From assembly GCF_000293885.2 (NCBI RefSeq), contig NZ_CP010945.1:1446001-1510000 (forward strand): a DNA stretch of 64,000 nucleotides, given 5' to 3'. The position numbers were made by a program, and so were the translations under genes. The DNA comes from Pseudomonas fluorescens NCIMB 11764. GTDB taxonomy: Bacteria > Pseudomonadota > Gammaproteobacteria > Pseudomonadales > Pseudomonadaceae. The notes under the pieces are model-generated. The model was not told the DNA's origin. It made no database searches and saw only the letters and a program-made list of their open reading frames with translations. Each line of letters opens with the position of its first letter. Position 1 is the stretch's first letter. Shown in pieces: positions 8,401 to 17,927 of this stretch.

Positions 8401-8751
8401 GTGAGTAAGCTTGCAGAATTCAAACGTCTTGAAGCTCAACTGGCAGCGCAGTTACAGCAACTGGATGCACTGAGGAATGATGCTGAACTGAAAAAAGAAA
8501 TTCAGTTCGAGGAAAAGCTGCGGGCACTGTTAGCTGAGTACGGGATGAGCTTGAGAGATGTGATTAACATCCTTGACCCTTCCCCTCGCTCCACTCCTGC
8601 AGTTGTGGTGCAACGCCGTCAGCGCCAAATTAAGGTCTACAAGAATCCCAACACAGGTGAAGTCGTCGAGACAAAGGGCGGTAATCACAAAGTACTGAAG
8701 GCTTGGCGGGAGCAGTACGGAGTTGAAGCTGTGAACTCCTGGCTGCAATAA
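8401..8751 (+). CDS. MvaT/TurB-family H-NS-like xenogeneic silencer
   Basis: 116 residues, start GTG 8401 with a strong AGGAGG 6 bases ahead. The N-terminal 55 residues form a coiled coil (FKRLEAQLAAQLQQLDALRND) for oligomerisation. The C-terminal domain carries the MvaT signature: KVYKNPNTGEVVETKGGNHK followed by LKAWREQYG..VNSWL. MvaT proteins bind AT-rich DNA and silence foreign genes, and plasmid-borne copies such as Pmr of pCAR1 are thought to reduce the burden of new DNA on the host. A backbone copy on this element fits that role. The Tn3-family transposon is inserted 12 bp after its stop codon and leaves the gene intact. Confidence 0.92.
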   Translation: MSKLAEFKRLEAQLAAQLQQLDALRNDAELKKEIQFEEKLRALLAEYGMSLRDVINILDPSPRSTPAVVVQRRQRQIKVYKNPNTGEVVETKGGNHKVLKAWREQYGVEAVNSWLQ

Positions 8752-8763
8752 GCTATAGAGTTA

Positions 8764-8804
8764 GGGGTTTGGGGAGCAATGGAACCAAAAACCAACGTAA
8801 GCCC
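8764..8804 (+). repeat. Left terminal inverted repeat of the Tn3-family transposon
   Basis: This 41-bp repeat begins GGGG, as usual for Tn3-family ends. Similarity to the right end continues well past it: the complement of 8805 to about 8862 matches the last codons of tnpR (about 19639-19695) with few mismatches. The left end therefore carries an inverted relic of the tnpR 3' end, giving an extended inverted repeat of nearly 100 bp. Confidence 0.9.
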
Positions 8805-9064
8805 GACTAGCTCCGTTCAGAGCCCTCTTCCCAGGCATCCGACTCGATAAAACCATTGCGCAACTTGACCACCCATTGGCGCCGTTATTGACCAGCCGGC
8901 TGCATTCTTGACCAGTTATTTGCATTCGGAGTGACCAGGAGGGGGGCAATAGAGAAAACGGAAAAAATCGTACGCTAAGGCCAAGCGTGTTTTGCTAATG
9001 AACTGTGCTAGCAGACAAAACCAGCGGTAATCCCCCCATTTTTAGCACTCGCCAGAAGTAGAGG

Positions 9065-9892
9065 TCAGGCCGCGCGGGCCAACTTCTGTTTGGGGGTGAT
9101 GCCTCCCAGGGCCATGTTTGGTCGTTCGTGATTGTATGTCCACATCCAGCGAGTTGCATGTTCCTGCACCTCGGCGATCGACTCGAACAAATAATGCCCC
9201 AGCCAGTCATAACGCACCGTGCGGTTGTAGCGTTCGACGTAGGCATTCTGCTGTGGATTTCCTGGCTGGATGTACTCCAGGCGAACGCCGTGCTTTTCCG
9301 CCCAGAGCACAAGCTTGCTGCTGATGTACTCTGGGCCGTTGTCACTACGGATGGCCTGTGGTTTACCGCGCCACTCGATGACTTGATCCAGTGCGCGCAC
9401 GACACGCTCCGCAGGCAGTGACAGGTCGATATCCATGGCCAGGGCTTCGCGGTTGAAGTCGTCGATCAGGTTGAACAGACGGAAGCTGCGGCCATCGGCC
9501 AACTGATCGTGCATGAAGTCCATCGACCAGCAGTGATTGATCGCCTCTGGCACCGCCAGCGGCTCGGGTTTCTCCCGCACGATGCGTTTACGCGGTTTGA
9601 TCCGCATGTTCAGCTCCAACTCTCGATAGATCCGGTACACCCGTTTGTGATTCCAGCGGCAGCCTTTCACGTTGCGCAGATACAGGAAGCACAGGCCGAA
9701 TCCCCAATTACGCTGGTTGTGCGTAAGCCGGATCAGGTGATCGGCAATCTCGGCATTTTCCGAGGACAACCGTCGCTGGTAGCGATAGCAGGTGACGCTG
9801 ACCCCGAAGGCCAGGCACGCCTGCTTGATACTGACCCGGCCAGAATGAACGGCCTGCTGCGCCATCTCGCGCCGCTGAGATGGCTTCACCAC
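9065..9892 (-). CDS. IS3-family transposase OrfB (DDE integrase core)
   Basis: 275 residues. The catalytic triad is visible: Asp in [10 protein letters not shown] (about residue 119), Asp in [11 protein letters not shown] and Glu in [14 protein letters not shown], with the usual DDE spacing (D, then D, then 35 residues, then E). The N-terminal HTH-like region [24 protein letters not shown] is normal for the family. It overlaps orfA by 7 bp. The overlap contains A6G (AAAAAAG on the coding strand), the slippery sequence used for programmed -1 frameshifting to make the OrfAB fusion transposase. All motifs are intact, so the element is probably active. Confidence 0.93.
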   Translation of the reverse strand: MVKPSQRREMAQQAVHSGRVSIKQACLAFGVSVTCYRYQRRLSSENAEIADHLIRLTHNQRNWGFGLCFLYLRNVKGCRWNHKRVYRIYRELELNMRIKPRKRIVREKPEPLAVPEAINHCWSMDFMHDQLADGRSFRLFNLIDDFNREALAMDIDLSLPAERVVRALDQVIEWRGKPQAIRSDNGPEYISSKLVLWAEKHGVRLEYIQPGNPQQNAYVERYNRTVRYDWLGHYLFESIAEVQEHATRWMWTYNHERPNMALGGITPKQKLARAA

Positions 9893-10152
9893 TTTTTTGC
9901 CATGGCTTCCTGGATGATCTCGGCCTTCAGGCGCTCTTCGGCGTACATCTTTTTGAGGCGGCGGTTTTCTTCCTCCAGCTCACGTAGCCGGGCCATCAGC
10001 GAGGCGTCCATGCCGCCGAACTTGGCGCGCCACTTGTAGAAGGTCGCCGAGCTGATGCCGTGCTCGCGGCACAGCTCCGGGACTGGGCTGCCGGCCTCGG
10101 CCTGCTTGAGGATGGCAATGATTTGGCTGTCCGAAAAACGCGATGTCTTCAC
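9886..10152 (-). CDS. IS3-family transposase OrfA (HTH)
   Basis: 88 residues starting [21 protein letters not shown], the typical IS3 OrfA start. It has a helix-turn-helix ([24 protein letters not shown]) and a leucine zipper-like coiled coil at the end ([17 protein letters not shown]) used for dimerisation. It binds the IS ends and forms the N-terminal part of the frameshifted OrfAB transposase. It ends AMAKKW at the slippery A6G site. Confidence 0.93.
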   Translation of the reverse strand: MKTSRFSDSQIIAILKQAEAGSPVPELCREHGISSATFYKWRAKFGGMDASLMARLRELEEENRRLKKMYAEERLKAEIIQEAMAKKW

Positions 10153-10373
10153 GCAAAATTTCCTTGATCCGATTAGGAGAAAATTCTACTTCTGACGAGT
10201 ACTGATTTCAGGGGGGATTACCCAGCGGCTAGCACAACATCGATTACTTGCATTGCGACACCCAGTACGAATTGCACGGTACTCCAGTCGTTTTGGGCAG
10301 CTATAAAATCGAATTTCGTTATCGAAGTTCGATTATTATGGATTAATCTGTGGAAAATCAGGTAGGCCAACGC

Positions 10374-11579
10374 ATGACTAATACCTCCACCGATGACCGC
10401 AGCCCATGGTCGGTTTTTCTTATTTTTCTACGCCTTGGATTGACCTCCTTCGGCGGCCCCATCGCACACTTGGGATATTTTCGCGACGAGTTCGTCACGC
10501 GACGGCGCTGGTTGTCTGAACGCAGCTATGCTGATTTAGTGGCGCTGTGCCAATTTCTTCCAGGCCCAGCAAGCAGCCAGGTCGGCATAGCGTTGGGGCT
10601 ATCACGGGCTGGATATAGCGGGGCGCTGGCTGCTTGGACAGGCTTTACGCTGCCTTCGGCCGTAGCTTTAATCCTGTTCGCGCTGGGCATTTCCAACTAT
10701 GGGGATTCCGTTTCGCCGGGCGCGTTGCATGGCCTAAAAGTGGTGGCCGTTGCCGTAGTCGCCCAAGCGGTATGGGGCATGGCGCGCAACCTGTGTACGG
10801 ATGGGCTGAGAGTCACAATAATGGCGATTGCCGCCTGTGCTGTCCTGCTCGTACCGTCCGCGTGGGGGCAGGTTGGTGTGATTGCTGCCGCAGGCATCAT
10901 AGGCCGACTATTGTTCAAGCCAGCACATACTGTTGAGCACGACCCACTACCTATCACGGTCAGTCACCGGGCCGGCGCACTTTGGCTATCGTTATTTTTT
11001 GCCCTGCTGATTGGCCTACCGATCTTGGCAAAATTGCTGCCAAGTCCAACGATGGTGGTAGTGGACGCCTTCTATCGTGTGGGGTCACTAGTGTTCGGTG
11101 GTGGCCACGTTGTGTTGCCGCTGCTGCAAGCCGAAGTGGTGTCCTCCGGCTGGGTCAGTAATGAATCCTTCCTCGCGGGGTACGGGGCGGCTCAAGCGGT
11201 GCCCGGCCCATTGTTCACATTCGCCGCGTTCCTTGGTGCTTCGATGAGCACCGCTCCCTCTGGCTGGGTCGGCGGTATTGTGTGCCTACTGGCTATCTTC
11301 GCACCCTCTTTTCTGCTGGTTGTGGGAGCCATGCCATTTTGGGAGCGCCTGCGTCGCAATACAGGCATGCAAGCCGCGCTGGCTGGGGTCAATGCGGCGG
11401 TGGTTGGCCTGCTGCTGGCCGCGTTCTATCACCCTGTATGGACTAGCGCCATATTTCAGCCGCAAGACTTTGTCTTGGCCCTGGTCGCCCTTGTCGCACT
11501 GATGTTCTGGAAGCTCCCGCCGTGGCTAGTTGTCGTCGGCAGCGGTGCAGCGGGTTGGCTGTTGAGTATCGCGCTGTGA
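10374..11579 (+). CDS. chrA: Chromate transporter ChrA (long-chain CHR family)
   Basis: 401 residues from ATG 10374, which has GGTAGG upstream; a GTG at 10350 is a weaker alternative. It has two tandem CHR domains. The first has FLRLGLTSFGGPIAHLGYF and LCQFLPGPASSQVGI; the second has LVFGGGHVVLPLLQAEVV and AQAVPGPLFTFAAFLG. The FGGP/FGGGHVVLP and PGP motifs are diagnostic, and the rest is about ten hydrophobic helices. ChrA exports chromate from the cytoplasm, using the proton gradient, and gives chromate resistance. It is followed 10 bp later by a PadR-family regulator, an arrangement seen with other mobile chrA genes. No chrB, chrC or chrF is present. Confidence 0.93.
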   Translation: MTNTSTDDRSPWSVFLIFLRLGLTSFGGPIAHLGYFRDEFVTRRRWLSERSYADLVALCQFLPGPASSQVGIALGLSRAGYSGALAAWTGFTLPSAVALILFALGISNYGDSVSPGALHGLKVVAVAVVAQAVWGMARNLCTDGLRVTIMAIAACAVLLVPSAWGQVGVIAAAGIIGRLLFKPAHTVEHDPLPITVSHRAGALWLSLFFALLIGLPILAKLLPSPTMVVVDAFYRVGSLVFGGGHVVLPLLQAEVVSSGWVSNESFLAGYGAAQAVPGPLFTFAAFLGASMSTAPSGWVGGIVCLLAIFAPSFLLVVGAMPFWERLRRNTGMQAALAGVNAAVVGLLLAAFYHPVWTSAIFQPQDFVLALVALVALMFWKLPPWLVVVGSGAAGWLLSIAL

Positions 11580-11589
11580 GGCACGAAAA

Positions 11590-11895
11590 ATGACAGATAA
11601 AGACCTGTACGGCGGGTTGATCCGCCTGCACATACTTCACCATGCAGCCGAGAAGCCCGTCTTCGGACTGGGAATCATCGAAGAACTGCAACGACACGGC
11701 TACGAGCTGAGCGCCGGGACGGTATACCCAATGCTGCACGGGCTGGAAAAGAAGGGCTATTTGACCTCACGCCACGAACGCACCGGGCGACGTGAACGGC
11801 GTGTCTATGAGATCACTGAGCAAGGCCAAGTTGCGCTGGTCGAGGCACGTGCAAAGGTTAAGGAACTGTTCGGCGAGTTGATCGAAGGTTGCTGA
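11590..11895 (+). CDS. PadR-family transcriptional regulator
   Basis: 101 residues with the PadR winged-helix signature: LHILHHAAEKPVFGLGIIEEL, ELSAGTVYPMLHGLEKKGYL, then ERRVYEITEQG. It begins 10 bp after chrA, so it is probably co-transcribed and controls the cassette in response to chromate or a related stress. That is inference from position; the ligand is not readable. PadR proteins are usually repressors released by a ligand. It is the only other gene of the chrA cassette. Confidence 0.88.
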   Translation: MTDKDLYGGLIRLHILHHAAEKPVFGLGIIEELQRHGYELSAGTVYPMLHGLEKKGYLTSRHERTGRRERRVYEITEQGQVALVEARAKVKELFGELIEGC

Positions 11896-12477
11896 GTTTA
11901 CGGCTTCAACTCGGCGTCAGGCGGTTCACTGGCACCGCGTCAGACTAGGGCCGCTTTCTGCATTTTCTGACGCCAAGGCGTCAATCTCTATGGCCTCAAC
12001 CTGACAGGCCGAATGCTTAGCGTACGATTTTTTCCGATTTCTCTATCGACCCCAGGAGGATCTGAATTGATCTCTCCACCATGTGTACACTGCCTGACAG
12101 CGGAGTTCGTCGCGGTTTAATCTAGAAAGACTTGCCCTAGGGAGATCAGCACGGCTGGAAGAACTGACCCAAACGAGGCAGCAGGTCGCATTTGACGATA
12201 TCTTCACTGTATACTTTATCGCTCAGCCATACCTCTTGAGCTACAGGAACACCAGCATGACTGTACTCCAAACGATCTACTGGCAGCCTACGCCGCCTTA
12301 GCGCTACGCCCCCTCGCAACATCTCGCTTCCGCTAGTTTCGCTCGCGGTCGCGTACTGCTGTATGCCCGGTTTTTACACCCAAGGCACACAGCCAAATAA
12401 TCCTCACAACTTGAATTCGTATCGACGCGCTCGCCATCTGCCTGGTGTGCGTGTGGTGCATTGCCTTGGATATTCTG

Positions 12478-13965
12478 ATGCTGCAATCGCTCAAACAAAC
12501 GTGGTTTTCCAACGTCCGTGGAGACGTGCTCGCGGGGATCGTGGTCGCGCTCGCGCTGATCCCGGAGGCCATTGCTTTCTCTATCATTGCCGGCGTCGAC
12601 CCCAAGGTCGGTCTCTACGCCTCCTTCTGTATCTGTGCTGTCATCGCCTTCGTCGGCGGTCGACCCGGCATGATCTCGGCAGCTACCGGTGCGATGGCAC
12701 TGCTGATGGTCACCCTGGTAAAAGATCACGGGCTTCAGTATTTGCTGGCAGCCACCTTGCTCTGCGGGGTGCTTCAAATCCTCGCTGGATACCTGAAACT
12801 GGGCTCTCTGATGCGCTTTGTTTCGCGCTCGGTAGTCACAGGCTTTGTGAATGCATTGGCGATTCTGATTTTCATGGCGCAGTTACCTGAATTGACCAAC
12901 GTGACCTGGCACGTTTACGCCATGACCGTAGTGGGCCTCGGAATAATCTATCTGTTTCCGTATGTACCGAAGATCGGCAAGCTGATTCCCTCGCCGCTGG
13001 TGTGCATCCTGGCCCTGACGGCCATTGCTATTTACCTCGGTCTGGATATCCGCACTGTGGGTGACATGGGCGAACTGCCGGACACGCTGCCGATTTTCCT
13101 GTGGCCTGAAGTCCCGCTGAACGTTGAAACTCTGCGCATCATCTTCCCGTACTCAGCCGCTTTGGCCGTAGTAGGTCTGCTTGAGTCCATGATGACCGCG
13201 ACCATCGTCGACGATTTGACCGATACCACCAGCAACAAAAACCGTGAATGCAAGGGTCAAGGCATTGCCAACATCGCTGCCGGGATGCTCGGCGGTATGG
13301 CAGGCTGCGCCATGATCGGCCAGTCGATCATCAACGTGAAATCCGGTGGACGTACCCGTCTCTCCACATTGTGCGCGGGCATTTTCTTGCTGCTGATGGT
13401 CGTTTTCCTCGGCGAATGGCTCTCCAAGATCCCGATGGCTGCATTGGTTGCTGTGATGATCATGGTATCCATCGGCACCTTTAGCTGGGATTCCTTGCGC
13501 AATCTGAAAGAGCACCCACTGTCGACCAACCTCGTCATGGTCGCGACCGTTGTGGTGGTCGTGGCAACGCATAATCTGGCTTACGGCGTGTTGGTCGGCG
13601 TACTGCTGGCTTCGTTGTTCTTTGCGAACAAGGTCGGACATTACCTCGATATCAAGAGCAGTCTTGAAGAGACGGAGTCGCATCGGACTTACCGCGTGGT
13701 AGGCCAGGTGTTCTTCAGCTCGGCAGACAAGTTCACCGAAGTTTTTGACTTCAAGGAAGCGCTCAACAAGGTCACCATCGATCTGACACAGGCGCATTTC
13801 TGGGATATCACCGCCGTCGCCGCGCTGGATAAAGTGGTAATCAAGTTCCGTCGCGAGGGCGCCGAGGTTGAAGTGCTGGGTCTAAATGAGGCCAGCGCCA
13901 CAATCGTTGACCGCTTTGGCGTGCATGACAAACCTGGCGCCATCGACAAGCTCATGAGCCACTAA
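12478..13965 (+). CDS. SulP-family inorganic anion transporter with STAS domain
   Basis: 495 residues from ATG 12478 ([20 protein letters not shown]); an upstream GTG at 12445 is possible but adds an unlikely leader. The membrane domain shows SulP/SLC26 features: [44 protein letters not shown], and the central block [19 protein letters not shown]-terminal STAS domain (about residues 400-495) follows. It imports an anion such as sulfate, bicarbonate or a related oxyanion, and the substrate cannot be set from sequence. It is followed 11 bp later by a universal stress protein, a pairing often seen on transposons. The 420 bp upstream (12059-12477) contain no clear gene. Confidence 0.88.
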   Translation: MLQSLKQTWFSNVRGDVLAGIVVALALIPEAIAFSIIAGVDPKVGLYASFCICAVIAFVGGRPGMISAATGAMALLMVTLVKDHGLQYLLAATLLCGVLQILAGYLKLGSLMRFVSRSVVTGFVNALAILIFMAQLPELTNVTWHVYAMTVVGLGIIYLFPYVPKIGKLIPSPLVCILALTAIAIYLGLDIRTVGDMGELPDTLPIFLWPEVPLNVETLRIIFPYSAALAVVGLLESMMTATIVDDLTDTTSNKNRECKGQGIANIAAGMLGGMAGCAMIGQSIINVKSGGRTRLSTLCAGIFLLLMVVFLGEWLSKIPMAALVAVMIMVSIGTFSWDSLRNLKEHPLSTNLVMVATVVVVVATHNLAYGVLVGVLLASLFFANKVGHYLDIKSSLEETESHRTYRVVGQVFFSSADKFTEVFDFKEALNKVTIDLTQAHFWDITAVAALDKVVIKFRREGAEVEVLGLNEASATIVDRFGVHDKPGAIDKLMSH

Positions 13966-13976
13966 GGAGATCGACA

Positions 13977-14828
13977 ATGACCCACGTAATGGCATGTATT
14001 GATAACTCACAATCCTCATTGGCGGTCTGCGACTACGCAGCATGGGCGTCGCAGCGACTCAACGTGCCTCTTACCTTGCTTCACGTATTGGATGAAGAGA
14101 AATACCCAGCAGCAGCTGACCTAAGTGGAAATATTGGTCTCGGCAGTCGAGAGCATCTGCTGGAGGAGCTGGCTACATTGGATGCCCAACGCGCCAGACT
14201 CGCTCTGGAACAGGGCCAACACATGCTGGAAAAGGCCAGGGAGCGAACGGTCATTTCCGGCGCTGCGTTTCCTGAGCTGAAGCAGCGCCACGGACACTTG
14301 GTAGAAAGTCTGAGCGACCTTCAGGAGGATATTCGACTGTTGGTGATAGGAAGAGTGGGTGAAGACAACTCACGCAACGCGCACAGCCTTGGCAGCCAGA
14401 TAGAAGCTGTAGTGCGAACAATTCACCGGCCTATCCTGATCACAGCCAACAGCTATAAAAAGCCCGAAAAGGTGATGCTCGCATTTGCCGGCAGCTCCAC
14501 AGCCTACAAAACCATCCAAATGTTTGCCGCCAGTTCGCTTTGCAAAGACTTGCCCATTCATCTTGTTACGGTCGGTGCAGATTCGGTGAGCAATCATGAG
14601 GCACTGGGAAAAGCACAAAGCATGCTTCTCTCGGCTGGCTTCCTAGTCCAAGCTGAAATCAGACAAGGTGAGGTGGAGTCGGCTCTGCACGATTATCAGA
14701 CAGAGCACGGCATTGATCTGCTGGTCATGGGTGCCTATGGGCATTCACGCATCAGGCAGTTTTTGGTAGGAAGCACGACTACGACGATGCTTCGAACAGC
14801 CACCATGCCTGTATTGCTGCTGCGCTGA
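13977..14828 (+). CDS. Universal stress protein, two UspA domains
   Basis: 283 residues made of two UspA domains (about 1-140 and 160-283). The first starts THVMACIDNSQSS and the second ends MGAYGHSRIRQFLVGSTT, with the G-x2-G-x9-G(S/T) ATP-binding motif in the second domain. The start is preceded by AAGGAGA. It lies 11 bp after the SulP transporter, so the two are one operon; in other bacteria such pairs suggest that the Usp protein tunes transport. Tn3-family transposons carrying sulP and usp are found in several proteobacteria. The stop is followed by a weak hairpin before tnpA, which faces the opposite way. Confidence 0.9.
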   Translation: MTHVMACIDNSQSSLAVCDYAAWASQRLNVPLTLLHVLDEEKYPAAADLSGNIGLGSREHLLEELATLDAQRARLALEQGQHMLEKARERTVISGAAFPELKQRHGHLVESLSDLQEDIRLLVIGRVGEDNSRNAHSLGSQIEAVVRTIHRPILITANSYKKPEKVMLAFAGSSTAYKTIQMFAASSLCKDLPIHLVTVGADSVSNHEALGKAQSMLLSAGFLVQAEIRQGEVESALHDYQTEHGIDLLVMGAYGHSRIRQFLVGSTTTTMLRTATMPVLLLR

Positions 14829-14930
14829 GATAACTCTCTAAGCCACAGTGTTTCTACTTATTGAGAAATGCTGTGGTCAATCCCATCTAAGCTATCTGAC
14901 AACATAGCCCACTGAGTTCGACCTGCGCAC

Positions 14931-17924
14931 CTAAATATCGTCGTCTGGATTACGCAGTGGCCGTAGCTCACCTCGGGCGACCTCTTCTGGTACCGCGAAG
15001 GAGTACCGTCCCAACATATTGATGTGCTCGAAGATCAGCGGCGACAAACGAGCCAGGTCTTCGTCCTGTACCGGGTAGCCGTGCTGCTTTAACCGCTCCA
15101 CGGCAGCCGTCATGTAGAGGGTATTCCATAGCACAATGATATTTACCACCAGGCCCAGGGCACCGAGTTGATCCTCCTGGCCTTCTCGGTAGCGCTGGCG
15201 AAGCTCGCCTCGTTTGCCATGGAACACGGCGCGAGCCAGGCTGTGTCGGCCTTCGCCGCGATTCAGTTGGGTCAGGGTGGCGCGGCGCTTGGACTCATCA
15301 TCAATGTAGGTCAACGTATGCAGGGTTTTCTCGATCCGTCCGAACTCTGCCAACGCCTGGGCCAGACGGGTCGGACGATCTCCCGTTTGTAGGGTGCGCA
15401 TGATGCCTGTCGCCGGCACTCGGCCAAGTTTGAGTGAGCCAGCCAAACGCAACAGGTCATCCCAGTGCTCGGCGATCAGGTCGAGCTTGACTGACTGGCG
15501 AGCAAGTCCGTTGAGCTTGCCGTAATCCGCGTCCGGGCGGGTGCGCCAGAAGCGGGTACCGCCGACATCAGCCAGGCGCGGGCAGAAGTGATAACCGAGC
15601 AGACGGAATAACCCGAACACCACATCGCTGTAAGCACCGGTATCGGTCATGATTTGTGTGGGCTGCAATTCGGTCTGTTGTTCCAGCACAACCGCGAGCA
15701 ATACTAGGCTGTCGCGCAGGGTGCCGGGCACCGTAATGGCGTTAAGACCGGAAAACTGGTCGGAGATCAGGTTGTACCAGGTGACGCCCCGGCCGGTACC
15801 GAAATACTTCGGGTTAGGGCCGGCATGTACGGTACGCACAGGTACGACAAAACGCATGCCATCGGCGGAGGCCACCTCGCCGCCGCCCCAGACCTGAGCC
15901 AGCTCCAGTTGACTCTGCGCAGCCACCAAAATGGCATTGGCTGCCGACAGGGTATCGTCACGGAGATAGTTCTGGCTCACCCAGGACAGCCGGTCACGGC
16001 GCAGCGCTTGGTTGTCGTTGCGAGTCAAGGGCTCCAGGCCGGTGTTACAGGCTCCTCCCAAGAGCACTGCGCACAAACTCGTCACCAAGTTGTCGGCCCG
16101 CGCATTGCGTTCGGACACATGGGTGAAGGCTTCAGTGAAGCCGGTACGAGCGGCGATTTCTAACAGGATTTCCGGCAAATCGACACGCGGCATCAAGTCG
16201 GCCACGGCTGCACGCAGTTGCAGCAACGAGTTGGGCTCTTCCAGCTTCTCCAGCGCTCCGAGGGACAGCTCGGTTTTGCCCTCTGTATTCTCACTCAACT
16301 GGATCGCAGGATTGTCGGGCAGGCGAGCGGCGACTGCGTACCAAGTCGCATCCAGCTCGGCAGACAAGGCGTCCAAGGTGGTTTTGGCGTCCACAGTCAG
16401 GCCCAGTGAGCGACAGATGATCGGTCGCGCCGACAGCCATTCTGCACCATCGAGCAGACCGATACGCGGGTCGGCATAGCGCCAACTGGGTGCAACAAAG
16501 ACATCGCGGCGGCGTAGGGCCGTGCGTAGTGCATCAAGCGTGCAGAAGACATAGGCGCCCATGTCGAGGGAGCCATCTTCGCGAGTGATGTGGTTCTGCC
16601 AAGCCTTGGCCACGATCTCCTGCGGCACGTCATCCTCCGGCTTCCTGCGAGGCAAGTTCAGTTGCAACCAGTCCAAACTAGCCGCCACACCCTTACCCGC
16701 CGGGCTGAAGCCGAAGCGAATATGTTTCAATAAGTCAGGAAGGAAACGGCGCACGCTGCGGTAGCGCTCCTCCAGAGCGAGGTAAAACACATCGTTGGCC
16801 GGACGGATCAACGCATTGACCTCTTCCAGGGCTTTCTCCAGCGTGACACGTGGCAGGTCGTTGAACAGCCGGGCACGGACATTGTCATCGCTGATCGAGC
16901 TATCCAGCACGACCTTGCACGCAGCGGCGAGCATTGCCGCCGAGCGATCCAGGTCTTTTAGACTACGCAACCGAGCCTTCTTGTCAGCCTTCTCTGCGTT
17001 GTTGAAGATATCACGCAGTAGCGCTTCCAGAACTTCCAGAGCATCGTCGTGCGCACTGGCTTCCAAGGAAACCGCGAATGCCACCAACGTCGCCAACCGG
17101 CGCGACGCCGGCAGTCGATTGATGGCCGTGACCTTCGCGGTGTTGGCAAAGCGAGCCAGGGCGGCAATGCGGCTGGGAGGGATATGCGCAGCTGCCGGTA
17201 AGGCGATACCCAACCCGCGTACATCATCCAGCCGACGCAGCGCCCGAACCAGTGCAGGGCCACTGACCATCACCGGGCCGGAGCGTAGTTGATCCAGTCG
17301 GGAACTACGGTTGCCTTCGGCCACCAGAAGCAAGTCTTGTAGGTGCTGTCTTTGCTCCTCGGTCACGCTGCGGCCCAAGGTGTACCAGAGGCGTTCTTCA
17401 ACCCGGCTACGCAGTTGGGCAATGAAGCGCTCTAACTGGGAAATTCCGGGCAATAGGACTTTCTGTGTGAGCAGCCATGAGGTAGCTCGTTCGAACAGCA
17501 CGCCAGGACGATCAGTACCAGTCCAGCAAAGGGCATACAGCCATCGGCTCAAACGAAAGCCGATGCCTGGGTCAGTAAAGTGGCGATAGCCATAGCGCTC
17601 TTGAATATCGGCCGCATGTATCCAGCGACGATGATCGCTATAACGTACAAGACAGTCAGGGTCGGCGATTGCCAATTGCCGACAAAGCACAAGCAGGACT
17701 TCCACCGGCACAGCCGTGGGTTTGTCCGGCAAAACACCGACGAAGCGAACGGTAGTCAGCAGAACGGCATAGCCCAAGCGGTTATGGTTGCCCCGTAGTA
17801 CCTGGACGGCTTCACGGTCTTCATCGCTCAGGTGGAAGTAGCGCTCCAGTTCATCACGGCTGGGCGCATCGATGTAGCGACCAAAGCCGTCGCGTTGCTC
17901 CTGAGTCAGAAAACCAACCGGCAT
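14931..17924 (-). CDS. tnpA: Tn3-family transposase TnpA
   Basis: 997 residues, the usual length. The N-terminal DUF4158-type DNA-binding domain (MPVGFLTQEQRDGFGRY, then REAVQVLRGNHNRLGYAVLL) is present. The C-terminal DDE domain has MTDTGAYSDVVFGLFRLLGY, a second aspartate block around DSLVLLAVVLEQQTELQ, and the Glu-bearing GQEDQLGALGLVVNIIVLWNT. It cuts and joins at the 41-bp ends by replicative transposition to form a cointegrate that TnpR then resolves. The reading frame is intact from start to stop. It is separated by 3 bp from the upstream PIN toxin gene on the same strand, so the TA genes and tnpA form one operon. Confidence 0.96.
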   Translation of the reverse strand: MPVGFLTQEQRDGFGRYIDAPSRDELERYFHLSDEDREAVQVLRGNHNRLGYAVLLTTVRFVGVLPDKPTAVPVEVLLVLCRQLAIADPDCLVRYSDHRRWIHAADIQERYGYRHFTDPGIGFRLSRWLYALCWTGTDRPGVLFERATSWLLTQKVLLPGISQLERFIAQLRSRVEERLWYTLGRSVTEEQRQHLQDLLLVAEGNRSSRLDQLRSGPVMVSGPALVRALRRLDDVRGLGIALPAAAHIPPSRIAALARFANTAKVTAINRLPASRRLATLVAFAVSLEASAHDDALEVLEALLRDIFNNAEKADKKARLRSLKDLDRSAAMLAAACKVVLDSSISDDNVRARLFNDLPRVTLEKALEEVNALIRPANDVFYLALEERYRSVRRFLPDLLKHIRFGFSPAGKGVAASLDWLQLNLPRRKPEDDVPQEIVAKAWQNHITREDGSLDMGAYVFCTLDALRTALRRRDVFVAPSWRYADPRIGLLDGAEWLSARPIICRSLGLTVDAKTTLDALSAELDATWYAVAARLPDNPAIQLSENTEGKTELSLGALEKLEEPNSLLQLRAAVADLMPRVDLPEILLEIAARTGFTEAFTHVSERNARADNLVTSLCAVLLGGACNTGLEPLTRNDNQALRRDRLSWVSQNYLRDDTLSAANAILVAAQSQLELAQVWGGGEVASADGMRFVVPVRTVHAGPNPKYFGTGRGVTWYNLISDQFSGLNAITVPGTLRDSLVLLAVVLEQQTELQPTQIMTDTGAYSDVVFGLFRLLGYHFCPRLADVGGTRFWRTRPDADYGKLNGLARQSVKLDLIAEHWDDLLRLAGSLKLGRVPATGIMRTLQTGDRPTRLAQALAEFGRIEKTLHTLTYIDDESKRRATLTQLNRGEGRHSLARAVFHGKRGELRQRYREGQEDQLGALGLVVNIIVLWNTLYMTAAVERLKQHGYPVQDEDLARLSPLIFEHINMLGRYSFAVPEEVARGELRPLRNPDDDI

Positions 17925-17927
17925 CGA

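Larger units (their letters stand above)
9026..10222 (-). mobile_element. IS3-family insertion sequence
   Basis: A 1,197-bp element with imperfect inverted repeats beginning GGTAATCCCCCC at both ends and sharing the inner block CAGAAGTAGA. It is flanked by the direct repeat CAGC (9022-9025 and 10223-10226). It encodes orfA and orfB in overlapping frames on the minus strand. It is inserted upstream of chrA within the cassette, so it may have separated chrA from an upstream gene or altered its promoter. The sequence joined by removing the IS (about 8980-9025 plus 10227-10373) holds no clear gene. Confidence 0.93.
8942..12053. mobile_element. Non-autonomous Tn21-type cassette carrying chrA and padR
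   Basis: 38-bp inverted repeats at 8942-8979 and 12016-12053 match at all but a few positions. They end in the CGTACGCTAAG core common to Tn21/Tn1721-type repeats, with GGGG at the outer end. They are flanked by a perfect 5-bp direct repeat AGGAG (8937-8941 and 12054-12058). Inside are only chrA, a PadR regulator and a later IS3 insertion. There is no tnpA or tnpR of this type, so the cassette must have been moved in trans by a Tn21/Tn1721-like transposase. It sits inside the larger Tn3-family transposon, whose transposase should not recognise these ends. Confidence 0.9.

Noticed and set aside
12363..12890. Plus-strand frame of 175 codons overlapping the SulP gene start
   Set aside because: Overlaps SulP coding sequence in another frame and has no domain.
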